NCBI RefSeq assembly: GCF_029581195.1
Contig: NZ_CP120737.1
Location: forward strand, 4,875,001 to 4,939,000
Direction: 5' to 3'
Length of the DNA: 64,000 nt
DNA from: Solwaraspora sp. WMMD791
GTDB lineage: Bacteria; Actinomycetota; Actinomycetes; Mycobacteriales; Micromonosporaceae
Below, piece by piece: positions 39,844 through 47,840 of this stretch. The stretch's first letter is position 1. Every line of letters begins with the position of its first letter. Under the pieces are notes generated by a model that was given only the letters and a program-made list of their open reading frames with translations, made no database searches and was not told the DNA's origin. The position numbers and the translations under genes were made by a program.

Positions 39844-39903
39844 CTTTTGCAGCGATCGCTGCAGAAGTGCTAGCCTCCTGGTTCTGTAGCGATCGCTGCA
39901 GAA
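39844..39903. promoter_or_regulatory. Two palindromic TetR operators
   Basis: Operator 1 has the perfect core TGCAGCGATCGCTGCA (39848-39863) inside longer CTT/AAG symmetry. Operator 2 (39882-39903) is TTCTGTAGCGATCGCTGCAGAA-like with one asymmetric pair. Centres are 37 bp apart. The gap between the divergent TetR and SDR starts holds nothing else, so both promoters must lie under these sites. Confidence 0.85.
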
Positions 39904-39921
39904 GTAGAAGGGGTTTCTCAC

Positions 39922-40674
39922 GTGGGACTACTTGAAGGCAAGACCGCTCTGGTCACCGGCGGCAGCACCGGCATCGGCCTGGCCAGCGCCGTACGCTTTG
40001 CTGCTGAGGGCGCACACGTGTTCATCACCGGCCGGCGGAAGACCGAACTCGACGCGGCCGTCGAAGCGATCGGCCCGGCGATGAGCACCGCAGTGATCGG
40101 CGACATCGCGAACCTGGCCGACCTCGACCGGCTCTACGAGACGGTCCGTAGCCGGGGACGGGGCCTGGACGTACTGTTCGCCAACGCCTCCATCGCTGAA
40201 ATCGTGCCGCTCGAGCAGATCACCGAGGAGCACTTCGACACCATCTTCGGCATCAACGTCCGGGGCACCCTGTTCACCGTGCAGAAGGCCCTGCCGTTGC
40301 TCAACGACGGCGCCTCGGTGATCTTGAACGGCTCTACCAACGTGGACGTCGGAGTGGAGGCGTTCGGTGTCTACGCGGCGTCCAAGGCGGCGACCCGATC
40401 GTTCGCCCGGACGTGGGCCAACGAGCTCAAGGGACGTGGTATCCGAGTCAATACGATCACGCCCGGCCCGACCGACACCCCAGGTCTTTCCGGGCTCGCC
40501 GCCGACCCTGAGCAGGCCGCCGGCTTCCGGCAACACCTGGCTGGTCAGGTGCCGCTGGGTCGGCTAGGGCGCCCGGAGGAGATCGCCGCTGCCGTAGCCT
40601 TCCTCGCCAGCGCCCAGAGCAGCTTCATCACTGGCTCCAGCCTCTACGTCGACGGCGGCCTCAACCAAGTCTGA
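39922..40674 (+). CDS. Short-chain dehydrogenase/reductase
   Basis: A 250-residue classical SDR. The cofactor motif is TGGSTGIG (residues 12-19), the NAG-like motif appears as FANASIAE, the catalytic Ser is in LNGSTNVDVG, and YAASKAATRSFARTWANEL holds Tyr and Lys. The GRR-KTEL end of the second strand suggests NADP(H) preference. It is predicted to reduce or oxidise a small carbonyl compound. The divergent TetR gene and operators indicate substrate-inducible control. Confidence 0.93.
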   Translation: MGLLEGKTALVTGGSTGIGLASAVRFAAEGAHVFITGRRKTELDAAVEAIGPAMSTAVIGDIANLADLDRLYETVRSRGRGLDVLFANASIAEIVPLEQITEEHFDTIFGINVRGTLFTVQKALPLLNDGASVILNGSTNVDVGVEAFGVYAASKAATRSFARTWANELKGRGIRVNTITPGPTDTPGLSGLAADPEQAAGFRQHLAGQVPLGRLGRPEEIAAAVAFLASAQSSFITGSSLYVDGGLNQV

Positions 40675-40703
40675 GCAGCGCAGGCGCCTACCCGCGAAGT
40701 GCG

Positions 40704-40760
40704 CACGGAACTCCGGGGGGACGTGATCTGTAGGAGGACCACTTCCGCCGGAGTTCCGTG
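40704..40760. repeat. Inverted repeat after the SDR gene
   Basis: Perfect 13-bp arms CACGGAACTCCGG (40704-40716) and CCGGAGTTCCGTG (40748-40760) with a 31-bp spacer, beginning 30 bp after the SDR stop. It may terminate the SDR transcript or be the remnant ends of a lost small element next to the two decayed genes. Confidence 0.55.
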
Positions 40761-40839
40761 TCTCCACCCTGGCGACCCGGCTGAACGGGCGATTCCCATA
40801 CTTTTCGGGCGGTCACCTCCGTGCATGTGTCATTGCCCG

Positions 40840-41099
40840 GAATGGCGCGATACTGCCGCGATGCTTGCCGACGCCGGGCCCGGCTCGTCGGCATCGACAG
40901 CGTCAACATCGATGACATGTACAGCGGCGGGCAGCGACCGGCCCACTCGATCCTGCTCGACGCGGGTGTGCCGATGCTCGAACACCTCACCGGCCTGACC
41001 GACCTCCCCAACACCGGGGCCCGCCTCCATGCGGCACCACCACGGGTACGCGGCTTCGGTACGTTCCCAGTGCGGGCCTACGCCGTCGTGCCGCAGTAA
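40840..41099 (+). pseudogene. Decayed cyclase/arylformamidase-family gene, 3' fragment with frameshift
   Basis: The last 70 residues read LVGIDSVNIDDMYSGGQRP, then LLDAGVPMLEHLTGL and PPRVRGFGTFPVRAYAVV, the C-terminal part of the cyclase/kynurenine-formamidase family. Just upstream, AAMLADAG continues the family pattern in another frame; one missing G near 40880 (GCCGGGCCC in place of GCCGGGGCCC) would explain the shift. The metal-binding N-terminal domain is absent. The TAA stop overlaps the ATG of the next decayed gene, so both were once a coupled unit. Confidence 0.7.
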
Positions 41100-41401
41100 T
41101 GGCGATGCCTGTCACCGACGCCGTTGGCTGGGTCGGCGCAGCCTGACTTCTGCTCGCCTACGCCCGACTTTCCAGCGGACGGCTCGCTGTGGGGATGCGG
41201 TACCACCTGCTCGATCTCGCGGGTGCCGGCGGGCTCGCAGTCAACGGCGCGTTTCACCAGGCATGGCCGTCGACCGCGCTCGACCTCATCTGGCTGGGCA
41301 TCGGCCTCACCGCATTGCGTGGTGGCCTGCCTCGACGGGAGGCACTGCGCTCACCCGCAGGCCATCCGGATCTGCTCGGTGACGGCATCGACGACACGTG
41401 A
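41099..41401 (+). pseudogene. CBU_0592-type membrane protein with in-frame stop codon
   Basis: From the ATG at 41099 the frame reads MAMPVTDAVGWVGAA, then TGA at 41144-41146, then LLLAYARLSSGRLAVG, YHLLDLAGAGGLAVNGAFHQAWPS and LIWLGIGLTALRG. The continuous pattern matches the CBU_0592 family of small membrane proteins with about three transmembrane helices. Only the TGA at codon 16 interrupts it. Re-initiation at the ATG at 41189 would give a product lacking the first helix. The nonsense codon could also reflect a sequencing error, but the adjacent frameshifted gene favours real decay. Confidence 0.75.
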
Positions 41402-41496
41402 AGTCTCCACACGTTCTGCACATGGGCACCACAGCACGTGCACCGCGGCGAGCGACGGTGAACGTGTTGGTGACCGACGCGAACGGAGGAGGAGTC

Positions 41497-42183
41497 ATGA
41501 ACAGGAAGACTCGGCTGGCGACAGCGCTGGTGGCCGGTGGCGTCCTGACCGTCGGAGCGGTGACGGTGACCGCGCCGGCGATTGCCGGCGCTGGACCGTT
41601 CGGCAGGCCGACAGCGAGCACATCGTGGTTCGGGACGGGCCAGGGAACGGCCGGCAACGGCATGGGGACCGCCGCCGGCAACGGCATGGGGTCGGCCCTG
41701 CGTGACGGCAGCTGCCTGTCGCCGTCGGCGAGCGTGCCGTCAGGCACGTTGAGTGAGCAGCAGAAGACCACCCTCGCCAGCATGGCGCAGGAGGAGAAGC
41801 TCGCCGGTGACCTGTACCGGGCGTTCGCCGACACGTACCCGGCGGTGGTCTTCGACCGCATCGCCGCCGCCGAGGACCAGCACCTCGAAGCGGTGCGTAC
41901 CCTGCTGGCCCGCTACGGGATCGGTGACCCCACCGCGGACCGGCCGGCCGGCCAGTTCTCCGACCCGGCCGTGCAGGCGACCTACGACCGGCTGCTTGCC
42001 GAAGGCTCGGCCAGTCAGAGCGCGGCGTTCGGCGTCGGGCAGCAGGTCGAGCAGGCCGACATCGCCAGCCTGCAGCAGGCCCTCACCGGGCTCGACGCGG
42101 CTGACGTGGCCCAGGTGTACCGGCACCTGCTGGCCGCTTCGCAGCACCATTTGACCGCGTTCACCACCTGGGCGACCCGGTAG
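41497..42183 (+). CDS. Exported DUF2202 (ferritin-like) protein
   Basis: A 228-residue exported protein. A signal peptide ends near APAIAGAG (residue 31), a Gly/Ala/Asn-Gly-Met-Gly linker follows, and residues 85-228 form a DUF2202 domain. This is a ferritin-like four-helix bundle with metal-ligand candidates in MAQEEKLAGDLYRAF (Glu), AAAEDQHLEAVRTLL (Glu, His) and a final ASQHHLTAFTTW. The family is thought to be involved in metal or redox handling. GGAGGAGGAG precedes the ATG. A strong terminator follows the stop by 14 bp. Confidence 0.85.
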   Translation: MNRKTRLATALVAGGVLTVGAVTVTAPAIAGAGPFGRPTASTSWFGTGQGTAGNGMGTAAGNGMGSALRDGSCLSPSASVPSGTLSEQQKTTLASMAQEEKLAGDLYRAFADTYPAVVFDRIAAAEDQHLEAVRTLLARYGIGDPTADRPAGQFSDPAVQATYDRLLAEGSASQSAAFGVGQQVEQADIASLQQALTGLDAADVAQVYRHLLAASQHHLTAFTTWATR

Positions 42184-42196
42184 CTGCGCACGGGAC

Positions 42197-42239
42197 CGGT
42201 CGGTGGGCCCGCGCCCGTACGGTGCGGGCCCACCGACCG
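42197..42239 (+). terminator. Hairpin terminator after the DUF2202 gene
   Basis: Perfect 16-bp arms CGGTCGGTGGGCCCGC (42197-42212) and GCGGGCCCACCGACCG (42224-42239) with an 11-nt loop. There is no T tract. Confidence 0.85.
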
Positions 42240-42255
42240 TGGCTGCGGCCGGACC

Positions 42256-42343
42256 GGCGTCAGCCCAGGTGCCGTACGGCGTCAGCCCAGGTGCCGTACG
42301 GCGTCAGCCCAGGTGCCGTACGGCGTCAGCCGAGGTGCCGTAC
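42256..42343. repeat. Four tandem 22-bp repeats upstream of a response-regulator gene
   Basis: Units at 42256-42277, 42278-42299, 42300-42321 and 42322-42343 share GGCGTCAGCCCAGGTGCC and GTAC; the fourth has one C-to-G change. Each junction recreates the palindrome GCCGTACGGC, giving the same symmetric site every 22 bp, about two helical turns. The array ends 63 bp before the response-regulator ATG and fits a binding array for cooperative autoregulation. Confidence 0.85.
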
Positions 42344-42406
42344 GGCGGGTGCCGACGGGCCGGCCGGCTCTGCCGCCCACCCGCCCGCCCACGATGGGAT
42401 GAGACC

Positions 42407-43099
42407 ATGGCCGGCACGGTGCTTGTCGTCGAGGACGATCGGGAGATCCGCGAGCTGTTGCGTCGCTACCTGGAGCGGGCCGGCTTGACGGTCCACACCA
42501 CCCACTCCGGAGCCGAAGCCGTCCGCCTGCTCGACGAGGGCGGCATCGACCTCGTCGTACTCGATCTGGGACTGCCCGACATCGACGGCCTCGACGTGCT
42601 CGCGGCGGCCCGTGGCACCGGCGGTGTGCCGACCATCGTCCTGACCGCCCGCAACGCAGTGGAGGACCGGATCCGGGGGCTGCGGCACGGTGCCGACGAC
42701 TACGTCACCAAGCCGTTCAGCCCCACGGAACTCGTCCTCCGGGTGCAGGCCGTCCTGCACCGCCTACGCGGTGGTGCCACCGAGCCGGGCCCGGCCTCCT
42801 ACGGGCACGGCCGGCTCCGTATCGACGAGGCCCGGCACGAGGCATGGCTGGCCGGCCGGCTGCTGGAGCTGACCCCGACCGAATGGGGACTGTTGACCAC
42901 CATGGCCGCCGCGCCCGGCCGGGTCTTCTCCCGTTACGAGCTGGTCAACCGGGTCCGGGGCTACGAGTTCGCTGGATACGAACGGACCATCGACTCGCAT
43001 GTGAAGAATTTGCGCCGCAAGCTCGCCACCGACCCTGGCGAGGTCATCGCGACCGTGCTGGGCGTCGGATACCGGCTGGTCCTCGGCCGTGACCGGTGA
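42407..43099 (+). CDS. OmpR/PhoB-family response regulator
   Basis: A 230-residue regulator. The receiver domain has VVEDDREIRE (acidic pair), VVLDLGLPDIDG (phosphoacceptor Asp near residue 54) and DYVTKPFSPTEL (Lys). The winged-helix domain contains LTPTEWGLLTTMAAAPGRVFSRYELVNRV and RTIDSHVKNLRRKL. It works with the histidine kinase encoded next, whose GTG overlaps its stop by 11 bp. The four 22-bp repeats upstream are likely targets. Confidence 0.94.
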   Translation: MAGTVLVVEDDREIRELLRRYLERAGLTVHTTHSGAEAVRLLDEGGIDLVVLDLGLPDIDGLDVLAAARGTGGVPTIVLTARNAVEDRIRGLRHGADDYVTKPFSPTELVLRVQAVLHRLRGGATEPGPASYGHGRLRIDEARHEAWLAGRLLELTPTEWGLLTTMAAAPGRVFSRYELVNRVRGYEFAGYERTIDSHVKNLRRKLATDPGEVIATVLGVGYRLVLGRDR

Positions 43100-44456
43100 T
43101 CCGACCGCTGTCTTCGGCCCGCTCGGCCGGCGGTTGCTCGCCGCCTTCGCCACGGTGGCCCTCTCCTCGGTCCTCATCCTGACCATCGCGGCGCTCATCG
43201 GCACCGACCGTGGGCTGGCCACCGCCGAACGCGCCAACCGTGCGGCGGTCGCCGCGCGTACGGCGGACGCGGCCGCCGACGGCTACTCCGCCACCGGCGG
43301 CTGGGCCGGTGCCGATCTGACCGCCGCACAGGCCGTCGCCGAGGCGGCCGGTGCCCAGCTGGTGGTCCGGGACGCCACCGGCGCGATGGTGTGGCCCGGC
43401 CGGGCTCCCGTCGGCGCCGGCCCCGGGCGGGGTGCCCACGACACCACCAGCTTCGGGGCGACCGCCACCGTCCGGGTCGCCGGGCAGAACGTGGGGACCG
43501 TCGAGCTTCGCTTCGGCCATACATCTGTCGCTGGCGGACGCGCGGTCGCCTGGCAGTGGGTCGCCGTCGCTGCCGCTGCCGCGCTGCTGCTCGCCCTGGC
43601 CGTGAGCTGGTACGTCGCCCGCCGGCTCAGCGTGCCACTGGTCGCGGTCACCCGGGCCGCCCGTGCCTTCGCACGCGGCGACCGGGCCGTACGCGCCCGG
43701 CTGCGTGCACCCGGCGAGTTCGGCGAGCTCGCCAGCGCCGTCGACGCGATGGCCGATCAGGTGACGCAGGCGGAGCAGCTGCGCCGGCAACTGTCCGCCG
43801 ACGTCGCCCATGAACTCCGTACCCCGTTGGCCTGCCTGCAGGCCGGCCTGGAGGAGCTCCGCGACGGCCTGGCCGAGCCGGACCCGGTCCGGTTGGCCAG
43901 CCTGCACGACCAGAGCCTGCGGCTGGGACGGGTGGTGGAAGATCTCGCCGAGCTGTCAGCGGCCGAGTCCGCGGCGCTGTCGTTGCGCCGCACCGAGGTC
44001 GATCTCGCCGACGTCGTCACCGCTGCGCTCACCGGCCAGGAGTCCCGGCTGCGCAGCGCCGGCCTGCACATCCACCGTGACATCGGCTCCCGGGTCGTGG
44101 TGGACGCCGATCCCGACCGGCTGCACCAGGCCGTGACCAATCTGCTGACCAACGCCGCCCGGTACTGCCGACCCGGCGACCACGTACACATCGGAGTGGA
44201 CACCGTCGGCCAGCAGGCGCGGATCCGCGTCACCGACACCGGACCTGGCATCGATCCCGCTGACCTGCCGTACGTGTTCGACCGCTTCCGACGCGGCCGC
44301 AACAGCCGGTCTGCGGTCGGCGCCGGAATCGGCCTCGCGGTGGTCCGCGAACTCGTTGCGGCTCATGGCGGTACCGCTGACGTGGCGTCGCGATCCGGCC
44401 ACGGCAGCACCTTCACCATCCGGCTTCCGCTGCGTAGCGCCGGCTCCAGCGGTTGA
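43089..44456 (+). CDS. Sensor histidine kinase (HAMP, HisKA, HATPase)
   Basis: A 455-residue kinase with two membrane segments (about residues 15-38 and 157-177), a ~115-residue extracytoplasmic sensor, a HAMP linker, the HisKA motif SADVAHELRTPLACL (phosphorylated His near residue 240), N box LLTNAARYC, G1 DTGPGID and G2 GAGIGLAVV. Its partner is the preceding OmpR-type regulator. The overlap of start and stop shows coupled synthesis. The signal is unknown; the external domain is Ala/Gly-rich. Confidence 0.93.
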   Translation: MTGDPTAVFGPLGRRLLAAFATVALSSVLILTIAALIGTDRGLATAERANRAAVAARTADAAADGYSATGGWAGADLTAAQAVAEAAGAQLVVRDATGAMVWPGRAPVGAGPGRGAHDTTSFGATATVRVAGQNVGTVELRFGHTSVAGGRAVAWQWVAVAAAAALLLALAVSWYVARRLSVPLVAVTRAARAFARGDRAVRARLRAPGEFGELASAVDAMADQVTQAEQLRRQLSADVAHELRTPLACLQAGLEELRDGLAEPDPVRLASLHDQSLRLGRVVEDLAELSAAESAALSLRRTEVDLADVVTAALTGQESRLRSAGLHIHRDIGSRVVVDADPDRLHQAVTNLLTNAARYCRPGDHVHIGVDTVGQQARIRVTDTGPGIDPADLPYVFDRFRRGRNSRSAVGAGIGLAVVRELVAAHGGTADVASRSGHGSTFTIRLPLRSAGSSG

Positions 44457-44465
44457 CTGGTCCGC

Positions 44466-45206
44466 TCAGAGCACCGTCGCGCCAACCAGCTGCCCGATGG
44501 CGAAGGTGACGGCCATGGCCAGGGCACCGCCGGCCACGAGTCGGACGACCGCCCGACCCAGGCGGGCCGAGCCCAGCCGCGCGCTCACCGCACCCGTCGC
44601 CGCGAGCGTGAGCAGCACGACGACGAACGTCACGGGAACCCTCGCGTCGGGCGGCGGCAGCAGGATCGCGACGAGCGGCAGCAGCGACCCGAGGGTGAAG
44701 GCGATCGCCGAGGCGGCAGCCGCGTGCCAGGGGTTGGTCAACGACTCCGGGTCGATCCGCAACTCGACGTCGGCGTGCGCGGCGAAGGCGTCCTTCGCGG
44801 TCAGTTCCTCCGCCACCAGCCGTGCGGTCCCGGCGGTCAGGCCCTTCGCGACGTACAGCGTGGTCAGCTCGTCCAGCTCCTGCTCGGGGAAGCGTTCGAG
44901 CTCCATGCGCTCCTTCGCCAGCAGCGCCCGTTCGGAGTCACGTTGGCTGCTGACCGACACGTACTCGCCCAGGGCCATGGAGACGGCGCCCGCCGCCACC
45001 CCCGCGACCCCGGCGGTCAGGACCGGTCCGGTGGCGACCGTCGCGCCGGCCACGCCGACGACGAGACCCGCCGTCGACACGATGCCGTCGTTGGCACCCA
45101 GCACCCCGGCTCGCAACCAGTTCAACCGGGTGGAGATCCCGCCGGCGTGCGGCTCGTCCAGGTGGGTCACACCGGATCGACCGGCTCCCGTACCTTCGGC
45201 ATTCAT
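44466..45206 (-). CDS. VIT1/CCC1-family membrane transporter
   Basis: A 246-residue protein of the vacuolar iron transporter family. It has the N-terminal LRAGVLGANDGIVSTAGLVVGVAGA motif in the first membrane segment, then ALGEYVSVSSQRDSERALLAKER, whose acidic residues line the cytoplasmic metal-binding region, and three C-terminal hydrophobic segments (AFTLGSLLPLVAILL and so on). It is predicted to move Fe2+ or Mn2+. It faces the upstream two-component pair tail-to-tail, with 9 bp between stops. Confidence 0.9.
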   Translation of the reverse strand: MNAEGTGAGRSGVTHLDEPHAGGISTRLNWLRAGVLGANDGIVSTAGLVVGVAGATVATGPVLTAGVAGVAAGAVSMALGEYVSVSSQRDSERALLAKERMELERFPEQELDELTTLYVAKGLTAGTARLVAEELTAKDAFAAHADVELRIDPESLTNPWHAAAASAIAFTLGSLLPLVAILLPPPDARVPVTFVVVLLTLAATGAVSARLGSARLGRAVVRLVAGGALAMAVTFAIGQLVGATVL

Positions 45207-45396
45207 TCAGATCACCTGCCACCGCAACGGTACGGCGGGCGTCCCGCCACGGCAACGAAGCCAAGCCTGTGCTACCGCAGTGGTCCGACGGTGCAGTTGG
45301 TGTCTGCCGGTACAGCCGTGACCGGGCCGGCTAGCCGGCCCGGCGGATGTGGTGGTGCCGGGTTAGCTCGCGCAAGCATCGGGTACGCGCGCCGAC

Positions 45397-45852
45397 ATGC
45401 GGCGAATCTGGAGCGGGTTGCTGGCCGGTGCCGCCGGCACCAGCGCCCTCAACATGGTCACCTACCTCGACATGGCCGGGCGGGCCCGGCCGGCGAGCAG
45501 TACGCCGGAGCGCAGCGTCGGCCGGCTCGCCGAAACGTTGCACGTCGACCTCGGTGACGAGCAGACCGCCAGCAACCGGCGGGCCGGGCTGGGGCCGCTG
45601 CTCGGCTACGCGACCGGGCTCGGGGCCGCCGCGTTGTACGCGGTGGCCGGCCCCCGCCGGGCCCCGGTCTGGGCGGCCACCGGGCTGCTCGCGGCGTTGG
45701 CGATGGCTGGCTCGGACGCGCCGATGACCCTGCTCAAGGTGTCGGACCCGCGGCAGTGGAGCGCTGCCGACTGGGCGTCGGACATCGTGCCGCACCTGGC
45801 GTACGGCCTGGTCGCCGCCGCCGCACTGCACCGGCTGCAGCACCGCGACTGA
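45397..45852 (+). CDS. Conserved membrane protein of unknown function
   Basis: A 151-residue protein with about three to four hydrophobic segments: LLAGAAGTSALNMVTYLDM, LGPLLGYATGLGAAALYAV, AATGLLAALAMAGSD and the C-terminal LAYGLVAAAALH. The pattern resembles short actinobacterial membrane proteins seen next to stress genes; no function is known. It stands alone, separated by 190 bp from the divergent transporter gene and by 52 bp from the convergent regulator. Confidence 0.65.
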   Translation: MRRIWSGLLAGAAGTSALNMVTYLDMAGRARPASSTPERSVGRLAETLHVDLGDEQTASNRRAGLGPLLGYATGLGAAALYAVAGPRRAPVWAATGLLAALAMAGSDAPMTLLKVSDPRQWSAADWASDIVPHLAYGLVAAAALHRLQHRD

Positions 45853-45904
45853 CTGCGCGACTGACGACGGACGCCGCGCCGGCGCACGGCGTACCGCCGG
45901 ATTT

Positions 45905-46528
45905 TCAGAGCCAGTCGTGTTCGCGGGCGTAGCGGGCGGCGTCGTGCCGGGTCCGGGTCTGGGTCTTCTGCATCGCGTTGGACAGATAGTTTCGGACGGT
46001 GCCCTCGGCGAGGTGGAGCCGGACGGCGATGTCGGCCACCGAGTAGCCGTCGCCGGTCGCCCGCAGCACGTCGACCTCCCGATCGGTGAGTGGGCAGTCG
46101 TCGATGACGGCGAGCGCCGAGACGTCCGGGTCGACCCACCGCTTGCCCGCGTGCAACGTGGCGATGACCGAGGCGATGTGCGCTGGCTCCGCCGACTTGC
46201 TGACGAAGCCCTGGACGCCGAGCCGGAGCGCCTTCCGGAGCACACCTGGTCGGGCGTGCCGGGTCAGCATCAGGATGACCTGTTCGGGCCGGGTCTGCCG
46301 GATCTGGGCGACGGCGCCGAGCCCGTCCACGCCGGGCATCTCCAGGTCGATGACGAGGACGTCGGGCCGGTGCTGGAGGGTCGCGGCGACGGCCGACGCG
46401 CCGTCGGCGGCCTCGGCGAGCACGGTGATGTCGCCTTCGAGCGGCAGCAGCGCGGCCATCGCCTTGCGCAGCAGCGCCTCGTCGTCGGCGAGCACCACGG
46501 TGGTCGCTGGGGCGTCGGCCTGCGTCAT
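45905..46528 (-). CDS. NarL/DesR-type response regulator, separated from its kinase by a TnpB element
   Basis: A 207-residue regulator with receiver motifs LADDEALLRK, VLVIDLEMPGVDG (phosphoacceptor Asp) and GFVSKSAEPAHI (Lys), and a LuxR-type helix-turn-helix LTDREVDVLRATGDGYSVADIAVRLHLAEGTVRNYLSNAM. It is DesR/LiaR-like and should pair with the kinase at 47837-48994. GGAAGGA about 6 nt before the ATG supports the start. Removing the mobile element would overlap this ATG with the kinase stop (TGATG). It now needs readthrough across, or a promoter within, the element. Confidence 0.93.
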   Translation of the reverse strand: MTQADAPATTVVLADDEALLRKAMAALLPLEGDITVLAEAADGASAVAATLQHRPDVLVIDLEMPGVDGLGAVAQIRQTRPEQVILMLTRHARPGVLRKALRLGVQGFVSKSAEPAHIASVIATLHAGKRWVDPDVSALAVIDDCPLTDREVDVLRATGDGYSVADIAVRLHLAEGTVRNYLSNAMQKTQTRTRHDAARYAREHDWL

Positions 46529-46540
46529 CAGAGTCCTTCC

Positions 46541-47840
46541 GTGGATACTCCGGCCTGCAGGCCGGAGAGGAAACGGAACCCCTGCGGAGCAGGGCAGGGA
46601 TAGCCGATCCGCCGCCAGGGCGGATCGGCGTCCGTCCACACGCCACCGCAAGGCTCACCGGTCGGATTGTTGGACTGTGGACTGTGTCCAGGACCGTGAA
46701 GCGGGCGTTCAGGTACCGCTTCCACCCGACCCCCGGGCAGGCGTGGACCCTGGGTCGGGAGCGGGTCACCTACCACGCCACGTCGGCGATGCTGACCGGG
46801 TGGAAGAAGACCGACGAGTTCGCGTTCCTCAACGACGTCTCCTGCGTCCCTCTGCAGCAGGCGCTGCGGCATCTGCAGGTCGCGTTCACCAACTTCTGGG
46901 CGAAACGGGCCCGGTATCCGTCGTTCAAGTCGAGGAAGCGGTCGCGGCGGTCGGCGGAGTACACCGCGAGCGCGTTCTGCTGGCGCGACGGCCGGCTGAC
47001 CTTGGCGAAGATGTCTGATCCGTTGGACATCGTGTGGTCGCGGCCGTTGCCTGCTGGTGTGGCGCCGTCGACGGTGACGGTGTCGCAGGACGCGGCGGGC
47101 CGTTGGTTCGTGTCCCTGCTCTGCGACGACCGGATCGAGCAGGCCCCGGCCACCACTGCTGTGGTGGGGGTCGACGCCGGACTCGACAGCCTGTTCACCC
47201 TGTCGACCGGGGAGAAGGTCCCCAACCCGGGGCACGAACGCCGCGACCGGGCCGCCCTGGTCCGTGCCCAGGGGAACCTCGCCCGTAAGGCCCGAGGTTC
47301 GGCGAACCGGGCCAAGGCCCGACTGGCGGTGGCCCGGGTTCATGCCCGGATCGCCGACCGCCGCCGCGACCACCTGCACAAACTCACCACTCGGCTCGTT
47401 CGTGAAACCCAAACGATCGTGATCGAGGACCTGACCGTCCGCAACATGATGGCCAATCACAGTCTGGCCCGCGCCATCTCGGATGCGGGCTGGCGGCAGT
47501 TCCGCACCATGTTGGGGTACAAGGCGGACTGGTTCGGCCGGGACCTGGTGGTCGTGGACCGCTGGTTCCCGTCGACCCGGCTGTGCTCCGCCTGTGGTGC
47601 GCTGGCTGACCGGATGCCGTTGACGGTCCGGTCGTGGACCTGCCGGTGCGGGCGGACCCACGACCGGGACGTCAACGCGGCCCGCAACATCCTCGCGGAG
47701 GGGCTCTCCGTGATTGCCTGTGGAGGCGGTGTAAGACCTCACCGGGAGTCCTCCTCTCGGACGGGGCGGTCGTCGGTGAAACAGGAACCCCCTGGGGCGA
47801 CCCAGGGAATCCCCGTCGGTTAGGGCGGGGAGGAAGTCAA
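46541..47840 (+). mobile_element. IS200/IS605-type element with tnpB only, 1300 bp
   Basis: The left end carries two perfect hairpins: CTCCGGCCTGCAGGCCGGAG (46548-46567) and GCCGATCCGCC with GGCGGATCGGC (46603-46613 and 46619-46629). The right end has CCTGGG-GCGA-CCCAGG (47791-47806) and CCCCG...CGGGG (47811-47815, 47826-47830), and finishes in TCAA, which matches the right cleavage site known for IS608. No Y1 transposase gene (tnpA) is present, so mobility needs help in trans. There is no target duplication, as expected. Boundaries come from these features and from the reconstructed empty site; they may be off by a few bases. Confidence 0.8.
46684..47823 (+). CDS. tnpB: TnpB RNA-guided nuclease (IS605 OrfB family), N-terminal internal deletion
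   Basis: A 379-residue protein with a GTG start. RuvC residues are present: Asp164 (VVGVDAGLDS), Glu248 (TIVIEDLTV) and Asp329 (HDRDVNAARNI). The zinc-finger cysteines are in CSACG (301-304) and WTCRCG (320, 322). Compared with my memory of actinobacterial relatives, about 24 residues are missing between PTPGQA (residue 20) and WTLGRERVTY, the segment that normally holds RTFGC-VYN. Family TnpBs are nucleases guided by an RNA from the element's right end. The gap lies in the guide/DNA-recognition part, so activity is doubtful. Confidence 0.9.
   Translation: MSRTVKRAFRYRFHPTPGQAWTLGRERVTYHATSAMLTGWKKTDEFAFLNDVSCVPLQQALRHLQVAFTNFWAKRARYPSFKSRKRSRRSAEYTASAFCWRDGRLTLAKMSDPLDIVWSRPLPAGVAPSTVTVSQDAAGRWFVSLLCDDRIEQAPATTAVVGVDAGLDSLFTLSTGEKVPNPGHERRDRAALVRAQGNLARKARGSANRAKARLAVARVHARIADRRRDHLHKLTTRLVRETQTIVIEDLTVRNMMANHSLARAISDAGWRQFRTMLGYKADWFGRDLVVVDRWFPSTRLCSACGALADRMPLTVRSWTCRCGRTHDRDVNAARNILAEGLSVIACGGGVRPHRESSSRTGRSSVKQEPPGATQGIPVG

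Noticed and set aside
42256-42343. Possible CRISPR array
   Set aside because: The 22-bp units are directly adjacent with no spacers, and no cas gene is nearby; this is a tandem repeat.
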